Below the pieces are notes generated by a model. The model was not told the origin of the DNA. It ran no database searches and saw only the letters and a program-made list of their open reading frames with translations. 25,930 nt of DNA. It comes from Selenomonadaceae bacterium. GTDB taxonomy: Bacteria; Bacillota; Negativicutes; Selenomonadales; Selenomonadaceae. Every line of letters begins with the position of its first letter. The first letter of the stretch is position 1. The position numbers and the translations under genes are program-made. Positions 1 to 6,723 of this stretch are shown here, piece after piece. The stretch lies in NCBI GenBank assembly GCA_016280345.1, contig JAEEGN010000197.1:1-25930 (forward strand), in the 5' to 3' direction.

Positions 1-688
1 AACGCCGCGAAGCTCCCGTCATCGCTTGATCGGCGAGATGGAGCAGTTCTTTTACGAGATGGAGCGTCTGCACCCCGCGGGGCTCCTGCTGGGGAACCCC
101 GGCAGCCTGAAGCTCGCGGCGGAGCAAACCTGCCTGCCGCTCCAGACGGATTATTCCTTCAACCTGTTTAACCATCTGGCGGCCCGCTTCTGGAAGCAAT
201 ACAGGGTATCCCTTTCCACGGCTTCCCTGGAGCTTTCCCTGCCGCAGATCCAGGCAATCCTGCGGGCCGGGGCGCCACCGCTGGAAGTCATCATCCACGG
301 CGCTTACGAGTCAATGATCTGCGATCACGATATCCCGGCGCTTTCCCAGGGATATACGACGGACGACCACAGTTACGCTCTGGTGGACGAAACCGGGGCG
401 CGCCATTCTCTGCGCCGCGACCAGTACGGCCGTTGCCACATCTTCTTCACCCGGGATCTCTGCCTTTATCCGTATCTGGCGGCCCTGGAGGGCACGGCCT
501 GTTACCGCGTTGAAGCCCAGACTTACAGCCCGGCGCTCACGGGGAAAGTCACCCGCCTCTATCGCCGGGCGCTGAACGCGCTCGCCGACGGCCAATCCCC
601 GGCGGACTTTGAGGCGTTGGCGGCGCTGGAAAAGGAAAGCCCCCGTCCCTTCGGTATCGGCGCTTTCCGATTCGACGCCTCGAAATAG
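1..688 (+). CDS. Peptidase U32 family protein, C-terminal part (5' end outside window)
   Basis: The reading frame is open to the left edge of the window, so the gene is cut off and only about the last 228 codons are present. A TTG at 26 could be read as a start, but it has no ribosome binding site and falls inside the family's conserved part. Recognisable U32 features are the DYSFNLFNHLAARF stretch, the SLELSLPQI stretch and PLEVIIHG followed by a short acidic/His segment. Known U32 members act as collagenase-like peptidases or in RNA and cofactor modification, so the exact role here is open. The conserved N-terminal half cannot be seen. The stop codon TAG (686-688) lies 11 bases before the start of the aminotransferase gene, whose ribosome binding site overlaps the end of this gene, so the two are probably co-transcribed and translationally coupled. 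Confidence 0.8.
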   Translation, partial: TPRSSRHRLIGEMEQFFYEMERLHPAGLLLGNPGSLKLAAEQTCLPLQTDYSFNLFNHLAARFWKQYRVSLSTASLELSLPQIQAILRAGAPPLEVIIHGAYESMICDHDIPALSQGYTTDDHSYALVDETGARHSLRRDQYGRCHIFFTRDLCLYPYLAALEGTACYRVEAQTYSPALTGKVTRLYRRALNALADGQSPADFEALAALEKESPRPFGIGAFRFDASK

Positions 689-699
689 GAGGAATAATC

Positions 700-1992
700 A
701 TGAAAGAATACCTCGGCCCGGAGGCGGTGCTGGAAAAGCGGAAGCGCTATGTCATGCCCTGTCTCGGGCATTTCTACCAAAAGCCGCCGCAGTTCGTGCG
801 CGGCTCTATGCAGTATCTTTACGACCATACCGGCAAGAAGTACCTCGATTGCTTTTCCGGCGTCTCGGTCATGAACTGCGGCCACTGCAACCCGGAGATT
901 GTCGAGCGGATTCGGGAGCAGGTCGGTACGCTGCAACACGTCTGCAATATCTATCTGACCGAGAACTGTGCCAATCTGGCGGAGGCACTGGCCCGCGTCA
1001 CCCCCGGCGACCTTCAGAAATCCTTCTTCTGCTCCACCGGCACCGAGGCGAACGAGGGGGCGTTGCTGCTGGCGGCCATCTTCACTGGCCGCAGTGAATA
1101 TCTGGCGCTCCGGGGCGGTCTCCACGGCCGGACGAAGCTGGCCATGAACCTCACCGGCATCGGCATGTGGCGCACCGACCCGAATCCCGTGGGCGGCATC
1201 CACTTTCTGCCGAACCCTTGCTGCTATCGTTGTCCCTTGGGAAAACGTCACCCCGAATGCAATCTGGCCTGCGCCGAAATGGCGGAGGACGTCATCACGA
1301 CCGCGACCTCAGGCCGGCCCGCCGCGCTGATTGCCGAGCCCATCCAAGGCAATTCCGGCATCGTCACGCCGCCGCCCGGCTATTTCCAGCGGCTGCAGGA
1401 AATTCTCCACGCCCACGGAGCGCTCCTGATCATCGATGAAGTCCAGACGGGATTCGCCCGCACCGGGAAGATGTTCGCCATCGAGCATTACGGCGTTGTT
1501 CCCGACATCATGACGATGGCGAAGGCGCTGGGGAACGGCGCCCCTATCAGCGCCTTCATCGCCCCGGCCCGCATTGCTGATACCTACACCCAGCCGGGGG
1601 CCTCCACTCTCGGCGGCAATCCCGTCTCCTCAGCGGCAGGGCTGGCGGTCCTCGGGTACATTGAGAGCCATCAACTGGCGAAAAACGCTCAGGAACGCGG
1701 CCAGGAACTGGCGGACGGCCTGGCGGATCTCCAGAAGCGGCATCCGGTCATCGGCGACATCCGCGGCCTGGGTCTCATGCGGGGCGCCGAGTTCGTCCGG
1801 GCCGACAAGACACCCGCTCCCGAAGAACTGGACCGGGTACTGGAAAAGATGAAAGACCGGGGCTTCATCATTGGCAAGAACGGTCTCAGCCGTAATGTCA
1901 TGGCCTTCCAGCCACCGCTGGTCATCAGCGCCGCGGATGTCGGCGAAGTCCTGGACGCCCTTGATGACGTGCTTAAGGAAGAAAACCTCTGA
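700..1992 (+). CDS. Class III PLP-dependent aminotransferase (AGXT2-like)
   Basis: A 430-residue fold-type I aminotransferase. The PLP-contacting Asp246 lies in LLIIDEVQTGF, and the Schiff-base lysine is Lys275 in TMAKALGNGAPI. The STGTEANEGAL motif near residue 110 binds the phosphate. A Cys-rich insertion around residues 173-190 (pattern CCYRCPLG, then CNLACAEM) is typical of the alanine-glyoxylate/3-aminoisobutyrate aminotransferase 2 branch and could hold a metal. The substrate cannot be assigned from sequence; amino donors such as beta-alanine, 3-aminoisobutyrate or 4-aminobutyrate, with pyruvate or glyoxylate as acceptor, are possible by family. AGGAGG at about 688-693 gives good spacing to ATG 700. 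It is distinct from argD later in the window, which lacks the Cys-rich insertion. Confidence 0.9.
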   Translation: MKEYLGPEAVLEKRKRYVMPCLGHFYQKPPQFVRGSMQYLYDHTGKKYLDCFSGVSVMNCGHCNPEIVERIREQVGTLQHVCNIYLTENCANLAEALARVTPGDLQKSFFCSTGTEANEGALLLAAIFTGRSEYLALRGGLHGRTKLAMNLTGIGMWRTDPNPVGGIHFLPNPCCYRCPLGKRHPECNLACAEMAEDVITTATSGRPAALIAEPIQGNSGIVTPPPGYFQRLQEILHAHGALLIIDEVQTGFARTGKMFAIEHYGVVPDIMTMAKALGNGAPISAFIAPARIADTYTQPGASTLGGNPVSSAAGLAVLGYIESHQLAKNAQERGQELADGLADLQKRHPVIGDIRGLGLMRGAEFVRADKTPAPEELDRVLEKMKDRGFIIGKNGLSRNVMAFQPPLVISAADVGEVLDALDDVLKEENL

Positions 1993-2057
1993 TTCAGCGG
2001 CTGCCTGTTGTCAGACAGGTGCCGTGCCCGGATCTCGTTGAAAGGAAACGTGGTTTT

Positions 2058-3365
2058 GTGGATAGTTCCGATATAATGCTCTATCTCCTGTTCATCGCTG
2101 CCTGCATAGGTGTCAACAGCTTCCTGTCCCTCTTCGAGACGGCCATCGCCGAAAGCCGGCGAAGCCGCCTGGAGCGTTTCGCCGACGGCGGCGAGGAGAG
2201 CGCCGGCAAGGCGCTGGATATCCTGGAATCGCCGGAGAATCTCCTGTCAGTTACGCAGATTGGCATCACCGCCACCAGCATCCTGCTGGGGCTGGCCGCC
2301 GGACGCTTCGCCGCTCCGTTCCTTGCGGAACGCTTCGAATTCTTCGCCCGGTTTTACGGCCTGGCGCTTCTGGTCAGCGTTTTGGCGGCGCTCTATCTGG
2401 GCCTCCTTATTGGCGAGTTCATCCCGCGGAAGATTGCCCTGCAGGACCCGGAACGCGTCCTGATGGAGTATAGCCGGGCACTTAGCCTCCTGGAGCGCCT
2501 CTCCCGGCCGCTGGTGCGCTTCCTGTCCGCCTCCGCCAACGCGGTGCTGCTGCTCTTCGGCATGAACCCTCACATCGAGGACGCCGTCACCGAAGACGAA
2601 GTCAAGGACCTCATCGAGCAGGGCACGGAGGACGGTACCTTCGAGAAGACGGAGCAGGACATGGTGGACCGCATCTTCCGCATGAGCGACCAGACCGCGT
2701 ACTCGCTGATGACGCCGCGGACGCGGATGCAGTGGATCGATATCGAGGACCCGCTTCCTTACAATCTCCAACTCATCCGGAAAAACCCGGATACCGTCTT
2801 CCCGGTGGGCAAGAACAACCTCGACGACTTCTGCGGCATCCTGTACGCCAAAGATCTGCTGAACGCTGCCATCGCCCGCAAACCCTTGGACATTCAGCCC
2901 TACATCAAGAAGCCGCTCCTCATCCCGCGTTCCCTGGAGATGTTCCGGGTGCTGGAGCGCTTCCAGAAAACCGGCATCCACGAAGCGGTGGTACTGGACG
3001 AGTACGGCGGTCTCATCGGCTTCATCACCCTCAGTGATATCCTGACGGAAATTATCGGCTATACCAGTCCCGCAGACGAGCGCGAATCGGAGCTGATCAC
3101 CGCTCGCAGCGAGAACTCCTGGTTCGTGGACGGGCTCTGCGACATCAATGACTTCAAGGAGAAGTTTGACATCGAGGAATTGCCCAACGAGGTCAAGGAC
3201 CACTACCAGACGATGGGCGGCTGCCTTACTTCCTGCTTCGGCTATATCCCTAAGGCCGGCGAAAGCTACGCCTGGAACGGCTTCACCTTCGAAGTTCTGC
3301 GCATGGACCGGGCCCGCATCGACAAGATTCTGGTCACCTTGAGCGCCGCCGTGGAAACTCGATGA
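2058..3365 (+). CDS. CorC/HlyC-type transporter-associated protein (CNNM/DUF21 + CBS pair + CorC_HlyC)
   Basis: An inner-membrane protein of the hemolysin C / CorC (CNNM-like) family, linked in studied members to Mg2+ or Co2+ efflux. The order is an N-terminal DUF21 membrane domain with several hydrophobic segments (LYLLFIAACIGVNSFLSLFE, then segments rich in Leu/Ala up to about residue 160), a pair of CBS domains (about 190-330, including MTPRTRMQWID), and a C-terminal CorC_HlyC domain (about 350-435). I chose GTG 2058 because AAAGGAAA (2041-2048) lies at good spacing; GTG 2019 (longer) has no such site and ATG 2076 is the other candidate. A degenerate copy of its C-terminal coding region is found at 4681-4777. 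Confidence 0.9.
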   Translation: MDSSDIMLYLLFIAACIGVNSFLSLFETAIAESRRSRLERFADGGEESAGKALDILESPENLLSVTQIGITATSILLGLAAGRFAAPFLAERFEFFARFYGLALLVSVLAALYLGLLIGEFIPRKIALQDPERVLMEYSRALSLLERLSRPLVRFLSASANAVLLLFGMNPHIEDAVTEDEVKDLIEQGTEDGTFEKTEQDMVDRIFRMSDQTAYSLMTPRTRMQWIDIEDPLPYNLQLIRKNPDTVFPVGKNNLDDFCGILYAKDLLNAAIARKPLDIQPYIKKPLLIPRSLEMFRVLERFQKTGIHEAVVLDEYGGLIGFITLSDILTEIIGYTSPADERESELITARSENSWFVDGLCDINDFKEKFDIEELPNEVKDHYQTMGGCLTSCFGYIPKAGESYAWNGFTFEVLRMDRARIDKILVTLSAAVETR

Positions 3366-3369
3366 TGTC

Positions 3370-3390
3370 ATGCCCGGCGGGCATTGATTT
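3370..3390 (+). terminator. Weak hairpin terminator after the corC-like gene
   Basis: ATGCCC and GGGCAT form a perfect 6-bp stem with a GGC loop (3370-3384), followed by TGATTTCTATT. It starts five bases after the stop codon of the corC-like gene. The T run is poor, so termination would be partial at best. Confidence 0.35.
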
Positions 3391-3407
3391 CTATTGCAAC
3401 AAGGCAT

Positions 3408-3436
3408 TTGCCAGACGGATTCCCTTCCCGTATAAT
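3408..3436 (+). promoter_or_regulatory. Sigma-70 type promoter of the DUF362 gene
   Basis: TTGCCA (3408-3413), a 17-base spacer and a perfect TATAAT (3431-3436). The gene start at 3486 lies about 50 bases downstream, with AGGTGA (3473-3478) as ribosome binding site. This gives the DUF362 gene a transcript of its own. Confidence 0.7.
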
Positions 3437-3485
3437 GAAATTATCCGATGAGCAAACATCAGACAGCATGTGAGGTGAAGTTGTC

Positions 3486-4632
3486 ATGAAAGAAAACAGG
3501 ATGACGCGGAGAAGATTCCTGAAATTCGCCGGGGCTTCCCTGGCCGTGGTCGCGTTTTCGGGCTGTGCCCCCCCCTGACGGCGGAGAATGCGAAACCGTC
3601 GGAAAACCGTCGGAAAAGTCGGCGGCAAACGCCAAAGCATCATACGGGACGGACGGTAGTCGCTATGTACCTTACGAAGAACGCACCGGGGCGGAGTCAA
3701 CGGTGTATTTCACGCGGGACCTGTCGGCGGCCGGACTGGCGCTCGTCTTTGACCGGGTGAAGGACGCTCTGGGCGGCAGGGTCGCCGTCAAGGTGCATAC
3801 GGGAGAGCCCCACGGGCCGAACATCATCCCCCGCCCCTGGGTCAGGGAACTTTTGGCCTCACGCCTGCCGGACGCGGCTATCATCGAGACGAACACCTAT
3901 TATGGCGGCGGCCGCTACACAACGGAGGACCATCAGAATACCCTGGCCGTCAACGGCTGGGACTTCACCCCCGTGGACATCACCGACGAGCATGGGACGG
4001 CATTGCTCCCCGTGCCGGGCGGCAAATGGTTCAAGGAAATGTCGGTGGGCAAGGGAATGCTGGACTATGATTCCTTCCTGGCGCTAACCCATTTCAAGGG
4101 GCATACTATGGGCGGCTTCGGCGGCTCCGACAAGAATATCGGCATCGGCTGCGCCGACGGACGCGTTGGCAAGAAATGGATCCACAGCGCCGAGGGGCAG
4201 GGACAGTGGAGCATCCGCAAAGAAGAATTCATGGAGCGCATGACGGAATCCACCCAGGCGACGATTTCCCGATTTGCCAACAGAATCGCCTACATCAACG
4301 TCCTGCGGAACATGAGCGTGGACTGTGACTGTGGCGGGACAGGGGCCGCCCCGGTGGTGACGCCGGACGTTGGTATCCTGGCCTCGTTGGATATCCTGGC
4401 CGTGGATCAGGCCAGCGTGGACCTCGTGTATGCCCTGCCGGAGGAGAGCCGCCATGACCTTGTGGAGCGCATGGAGTCCCGCCACGGCCTGCGCCAGCTT
4501 TCCTACATGAAGGAAATGGGCATGGGAAACGACCGCTACCATCTGATTGACCTCGACCACGGAGCCGTGAAAATCACGGCGAAAGAAGCCGTCAAGGACA
4601 TTCGCGGCCATTGGGTCTCCGATGGCCTGTGA
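3486..4632 (+). CDS. DUF362 family protein with Tat lipoprotein signal, split by a frameshift
   Basis: A well-formed start (ATG 3486, AGGTGA seven bases upstream) opens a peptide beginning MKENRMTRRRFLKFAG. It carries a twin-arginine motif, a hydrophobic stretch and FSGC, a lipobox-like site. It runs into TGA at 3576-3578 directly after eight C (3568-3575). The DUF362 body continues in another frame (open from GTG 3565 to TGA 4632, about 355 residues). Removing one C joins both parts as SGCAPPDGGE. The body shows DUF362-like blocks such as VKVHTGEPHG, ETNTYYGGGR, LTHFKGHTMGGFGG and KNIGIGCADGR. No ferredoxin-type CxxCxxC cluster is visible. The function of the family is poorly known. As written, the body lacks its export signal unless the ribosome slips +1 or the run varies in length; a sequencing error is also possible. 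Confidence 0.8.
3568..3575 (+). repeat. Homopolymer run of eight C at the frameshift point
   Basis: Eight consecutive C lie just after the lipobox cysteine codon (TGT 3564-3566). Seven C would put the signal peptide and the DUF362 body in one frame. Runs of this kind are prone to slipped-strand length change and also to sequencing or assembly error. Confidence 0.85.
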
Positions 4633-4680
4633 GCCTGAAACCTGAGTCCACCGACACCCGCTCTGGCGGCGATTCACTTA

Positions 4681-4777
4681 CTTCGGGGTTATCCCTGAGG
4701 CCGGCGAAAGCTGCGCCTGGAGCGTCTTCACCTTCGAGGTTTTGTGCATGGACCGCGCCCATATCGATAAAATCCTG
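4681..4777 (+). pseudogene. Degenerate copy of the 3' end of the corC-like gene
   Basis: These 97 bases align without gaps to 3236-3332 inside the corC-like gene, with about 16 differences by hand count. In frame they encode a peptide containing FGVIPEAGES and FTFEVLCMDRAHIDKIL, against FGYIPKAGES and FTFEVLRMDRARIDKIL in the intact gene. Many differences are silent third-position changes, which suggests descent from a once-functional paralogue or an old duplication. Weaker similarity may begin near 4661. No upstream domains and no start site remain, and the frame runs on through the terminator at 4842. Confidence 0.75.
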
Positions 4778-4841
4778 TCCATCCTCGCCACGCCGAACCA
4801 CCTGTTCCCGGCGAAACGGCAACGTAAAAAAAAGACAACCG

Positions 4842-4882
4842 AAAAAGAGCCTGCGCGTCGCTTTTGGCGCCAGGCTCTTTTT
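4842..4882 (+). terminator. Rho-independent terminator after the DUF362 gene
   Basis: AAAAAGAGCCTG (4842-4853) and CAGGCTCTTTTT (4871-4882) form a perfect 12-bp inverted repeat with a 17-base loop, ending in a T run. It closes the DUF362/corC-remnant transcript. Its flanking A and T runs would let it work on either strand. Confidence 0.85.
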
Positions 4883-4883
4883 G

Positions 4884-5290
4884 GTACGCCGGGAAACAAG
4901 GATCTGATTGAGTCAAGCGCTATGTCGCGAGACATCATCCGGCGCTTACGGGCCCTGTAATATGCCGCTGGCACATTACGCCCCGGAAAAGAAAGCTATG
5001 ATTCCCGCGCTTTAAGAACAAGGCGGTGCGGTAAAAAACGATGGTTTCTCTTGTAAAATAATTGACGCAGTGTAAAGCGTTTTGTTTAGTAGAAAAAATC
5101 GTAAAAAGTCGGAGAAAAACACGATAAAGCCCGGAATATCAAGATTTTTTCCTTACGTATCCATTCAGCAGTTTGCCTTTTTGACTTTTTGCTTTAAGAA
5201 ACAACCCGCCGCGAAAAACCTTCCGTGATCTTTCGCGGCGCATTTATAACGATAATGATCTTTATGGAAGCCGAATTGTCAAGCTAAGCG
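4884..5290. other. Gene-free AT-rich intergenic stretch with hairpins
   Basis: No convincing coding frame was found over about 400 bases, and the stretch is clearly more AT-rich than its surroundings from about 4990 on. It holds a promoter-like pair TTGACG (5062-5067) and TTTAGT (5085-5090) 17 bases apart. It also holds a 9-base inverted repeat GAAAAAATC (5092-5100) / GATTTTTTC (5143-5151), and a perfect 10-bp hairpin CGCCGCGAAA (5207-5216) / TTTCGCGGCG (5231-5240) that has no T tail. Confidence 0.6.
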
Positions 5291-5328
5291 AAAAGGAGCG
5301 GCTTTTTCGTGAAACCGCTCCTTTTGGA
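5098..5328 (+). ncRNA. Candidate small RNA (hypothetical)
   Basis: A possible transcript from the promoter-like pair at 5062-5090 to the hairpin terminator at 5291-5325. It would contain the 10-bp hairpin at 5207-5240 and the 9-base inverted repeat at 5092-5151. I recognise no known RNA family. The -10 box is weak (4 of 6), so this remains a guess from layout: promoter-like signal, no reading frame, structured RNA, terminator. Confidence 0.25.
5291..5325 (-). terminator. Hairpin terminator after the cupin gene (bidirectional)
   Basis: AAAAGGAGCGG (5291-5301) and CCGCTCCTTTT (5315-5325) form a perfect 11-bp stem with a 13-base loop and A/T runs on both sides. It lies about 85 bases beyond the - strand cupin stop codon and would also end any + strand transcript from the intergenic region. 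Confidence 0.75.
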
Positions 5329-5408
5329 TTCCGGATATTCATCGGAGGGACAGGTTTCCGTCGGCTCCCGGATTCATGCTCCCGATGGCGGGGTGGGTTC
5401 GGGATTTC

Positions 5409-5798
5409 TCAGCACAAAGCGGGCATGAACTTGGCGAACAGATACAGCCCATCGGCGCCGGCACGGACCTCATGATGCACCTTGGACGGCATGATGGAGA
5501 TCGTTCCCGGCGCGTACTTGATTTCCTGGCCGTCGTTGACACAGACGCCGCTGCCGGCGATCACTTCATGGGTTTCGAGCTGCGGGTCGTGGATGTGGTC
5601 GAGGATGGCCTTGTCGGGTGCGATCCGCACCAGGTGGAAACTGTAAGCGCCGCCTGTCTCCTGGGACGTCAAGATGTGCTTGAGCTCCACGCCGGCGAAG
5701 GTGGGATGCTTTGACCAGGGGATGTCCCTGAACGATACTGTCTTGTGCGGAATGGCAAACCTTCCTGTGTCGAATGATGCAAATACGTTGTTTTCCAT
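5409..5798 (-). CDS. Small single-domain cupin protein
   Basis: A 129-residue protein that is essentially one cupin barrel. Cupin motif 1 is complete: HIH, four residues, Glu, six residues, Gly (segment HIHDPQLETHEVIAGSG). Motif 2 is PGTISIMPSKVHHEV with the metal-binding His. Three His and one Glu can therefore bind a metal. The substrate is not predictable; such proteins include sugar and small-molecule binding proteins and isomerases. The start at 5798 was chosen because AAGGAGG lies eight bases upstream; the frame is open further but without a site. It follows the AraC-type gene by 47 bases on the same strand, so the two likely form an operon in which this is an effector or accessory protein. 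Confidence 0.8.
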   Translation of the reverse strand: MENNVFASFDTGRFAIPHKTVSFRDIPWSKHPTFAGVELKHILTSQETGGAYSFHLVRIAPDKAILDHIHDPQLETHEVIAGSGVCVNDGQEIKYAPGTISIMPSKVHHEVRAGADGLYLFAKFMPALC

Positions 5799-5845
5799 GG
5801 CGATTGCCTCCTTCTTGTTGATGAGGCAATCATACCAGGAAACGG

Positions 5846-6469
5846 CTACGTCGCATTGGACAAAATTGCGGAGTTGATGAATTGGTTCGGGGAGATGCCC
5901 ACCTGTTTCCGGAATACCCGGTCCAGATGGCTTTGGTCGCAAAACCCGACCATGTGGGCGACGTCAACCACCTTGTAGCCCTGCTGCAGGAGTTCCTGCG
6001 CCTTCCGAACGCGGCACTGCATCTGGAATTTGTGCGGCGTGAGGCCGTTTTCGGCGGCGAATTTGCGAATCATGTGCCAGGAGCTGATATGCACTTTTTC
6101 CGACAGTCTGGCGATGCTGATTTCCATTTCCGGATTGCCGAGGATTTCCTTCTTGATGATGTCCAGTTCCCGGGAAATGTCATCCTTCCTCGGCAGGCAG
6201 GTGGTAATCATGGAATACCGTTCGGACAAAGGCTGGATGGAATGGCAGATGTCCGGGCATACCGAAAAGTATTCCCCGGCGGCGCATATATACTGTTCAT
6301 CCCCGATGCGGATAGCGATGCGTCCTTCGGTGACGATTCCCATGACGTAATGTCCCGTATGGGTATGCGGCGGATAGGGATGCGTTGCTTGCTCCAGGCT
6401 CACGACTTCGATTCCCGTCGAGGCGTCTTTGATGAACTGCAGTTTTTCCGCGGCAGGCGTTGTTTTCAT
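5846..6469 (-). CDS. AraC-family transcriptional regulator with cupin sensor domain
   Basis: A 207-residue regulator. Residues about 15-90 form a cupin-like ligand domain with a His-rich patch (HPYPPHTHTGHY), and residues about 105-203 form the AraC double helix-turn-helix. The second HTH is clear from VVDVAHMVGFCDQSHLDRVFRKQVGISP-like spacing. It is shorter than the usual 280-300 residues but has both parts. AGGGAGG upstream of ATG 6469 supports the start. The cupin gene downstream on the same strand is the obvious partner or target. Palindromes at 6493-6504 and 6507-6554 lie in its leader and could be its own operator. Confidence 0.88.
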   Translation of the reverse strand: MKTTPAAEKLQFIKDASTGIEVVSLEQATHPYPPHTHTGHYVMGIVTEGRIAIRIGDEQYICAAGEYFSVCPDICHSIQPLSERYSMITTCLPRKDDISRELDIIKKEILGNPEMEISIARLSEKVHISSWHMIRKFAAENGLTPHKFQMQCRVRKAQELLQQGYKVVDVAHMVGFCDQSHLDRVFRKQVGISPNQFINSAILSNAT

Positions 6470-6492
6470 GTCCGGTTTCCTCCCTGCGTCTC

Positions 6493-6554
6493 ATGGTACA
6501 CCATACGTGCCGCCGAAGCAAGCGGAATCCGATGGCCCGATCCTTCGGCGGCAC
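6493..6554 (-). promoter_or_regulatory. Palindromes in the leader of the AraC-type gene
   Basis: Two inverted repeats lie upstream of ATG 6469. ATGGT-AC-ACCAT is at 6493-6504. A perfect 12-bp pair, GTGCCGCCGAAG (6507-6518) and CTTCGGCGGCAC (6543-6554), encloses a 24-base loop. There is no T run, so it is not a terminator. They could be operator sites or a leader RNA hairpin. No convincing -10/-35 pair was found here. Confidence 0.45.
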
Positions 6555-6624
6555 CATTCCCGGTGTGAAGGCGCCCAGGGGGCCGGGGCAGGAAAGCGCC
6601 GGGGGGACAGGCAAAAAGAAGCAA

Positions 6625-6661
6625 CTCCCCTGAAGCCATGATGCCATCGGCTTCAGGGGAG
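6625..6661 (-). terminator. Rho-independent terminator of the arg operon
   Basis: CTCCCCTGAAGCC (6625-6637) and GGCTTCAGGGGAG (6649-6661) form a perfect 13-bp stem with an 11-base loop. On the - strand it is followed by TTGCTTCTTTTTG. It lies about 60 bases past the argH stop codon. T residues on the + side could make it bidirectional. Confidence 0.85.
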
Positions 6662-6723
6662 CTGTTTTTCGTTGCGCGTCGGAGCGGATTGACGTCTTTT
6701 CCGATGCGTCATGCGGGGGGGCC

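Noticed and set aside
2019..2057. Longer N-terminus of the corC-like protein from GTG 2019
   Set aside because: No ribosome binding site precedes it, and GTG 2058 has AAAGGAAA at good spacing directly before the membrane domain.
2247..3407. Long open frame on the - strand opposite the corC-like gene
   Set aside because: It mirrors a clear gene, has no start signal of its own and no recognisable domain; high GC content leaves many such open frames.
5251..5267. GATAATGAT resembling half of a Fur box
   Set aside because: The second half does not match the consensus, and no iron gene starts nearby.
6714..6721. Run of seven G next to the argH stop codon as a second phase-variable site
   Set aside because: It lies outside the coding frame and away from any promoter, so length change would have no clear effect.
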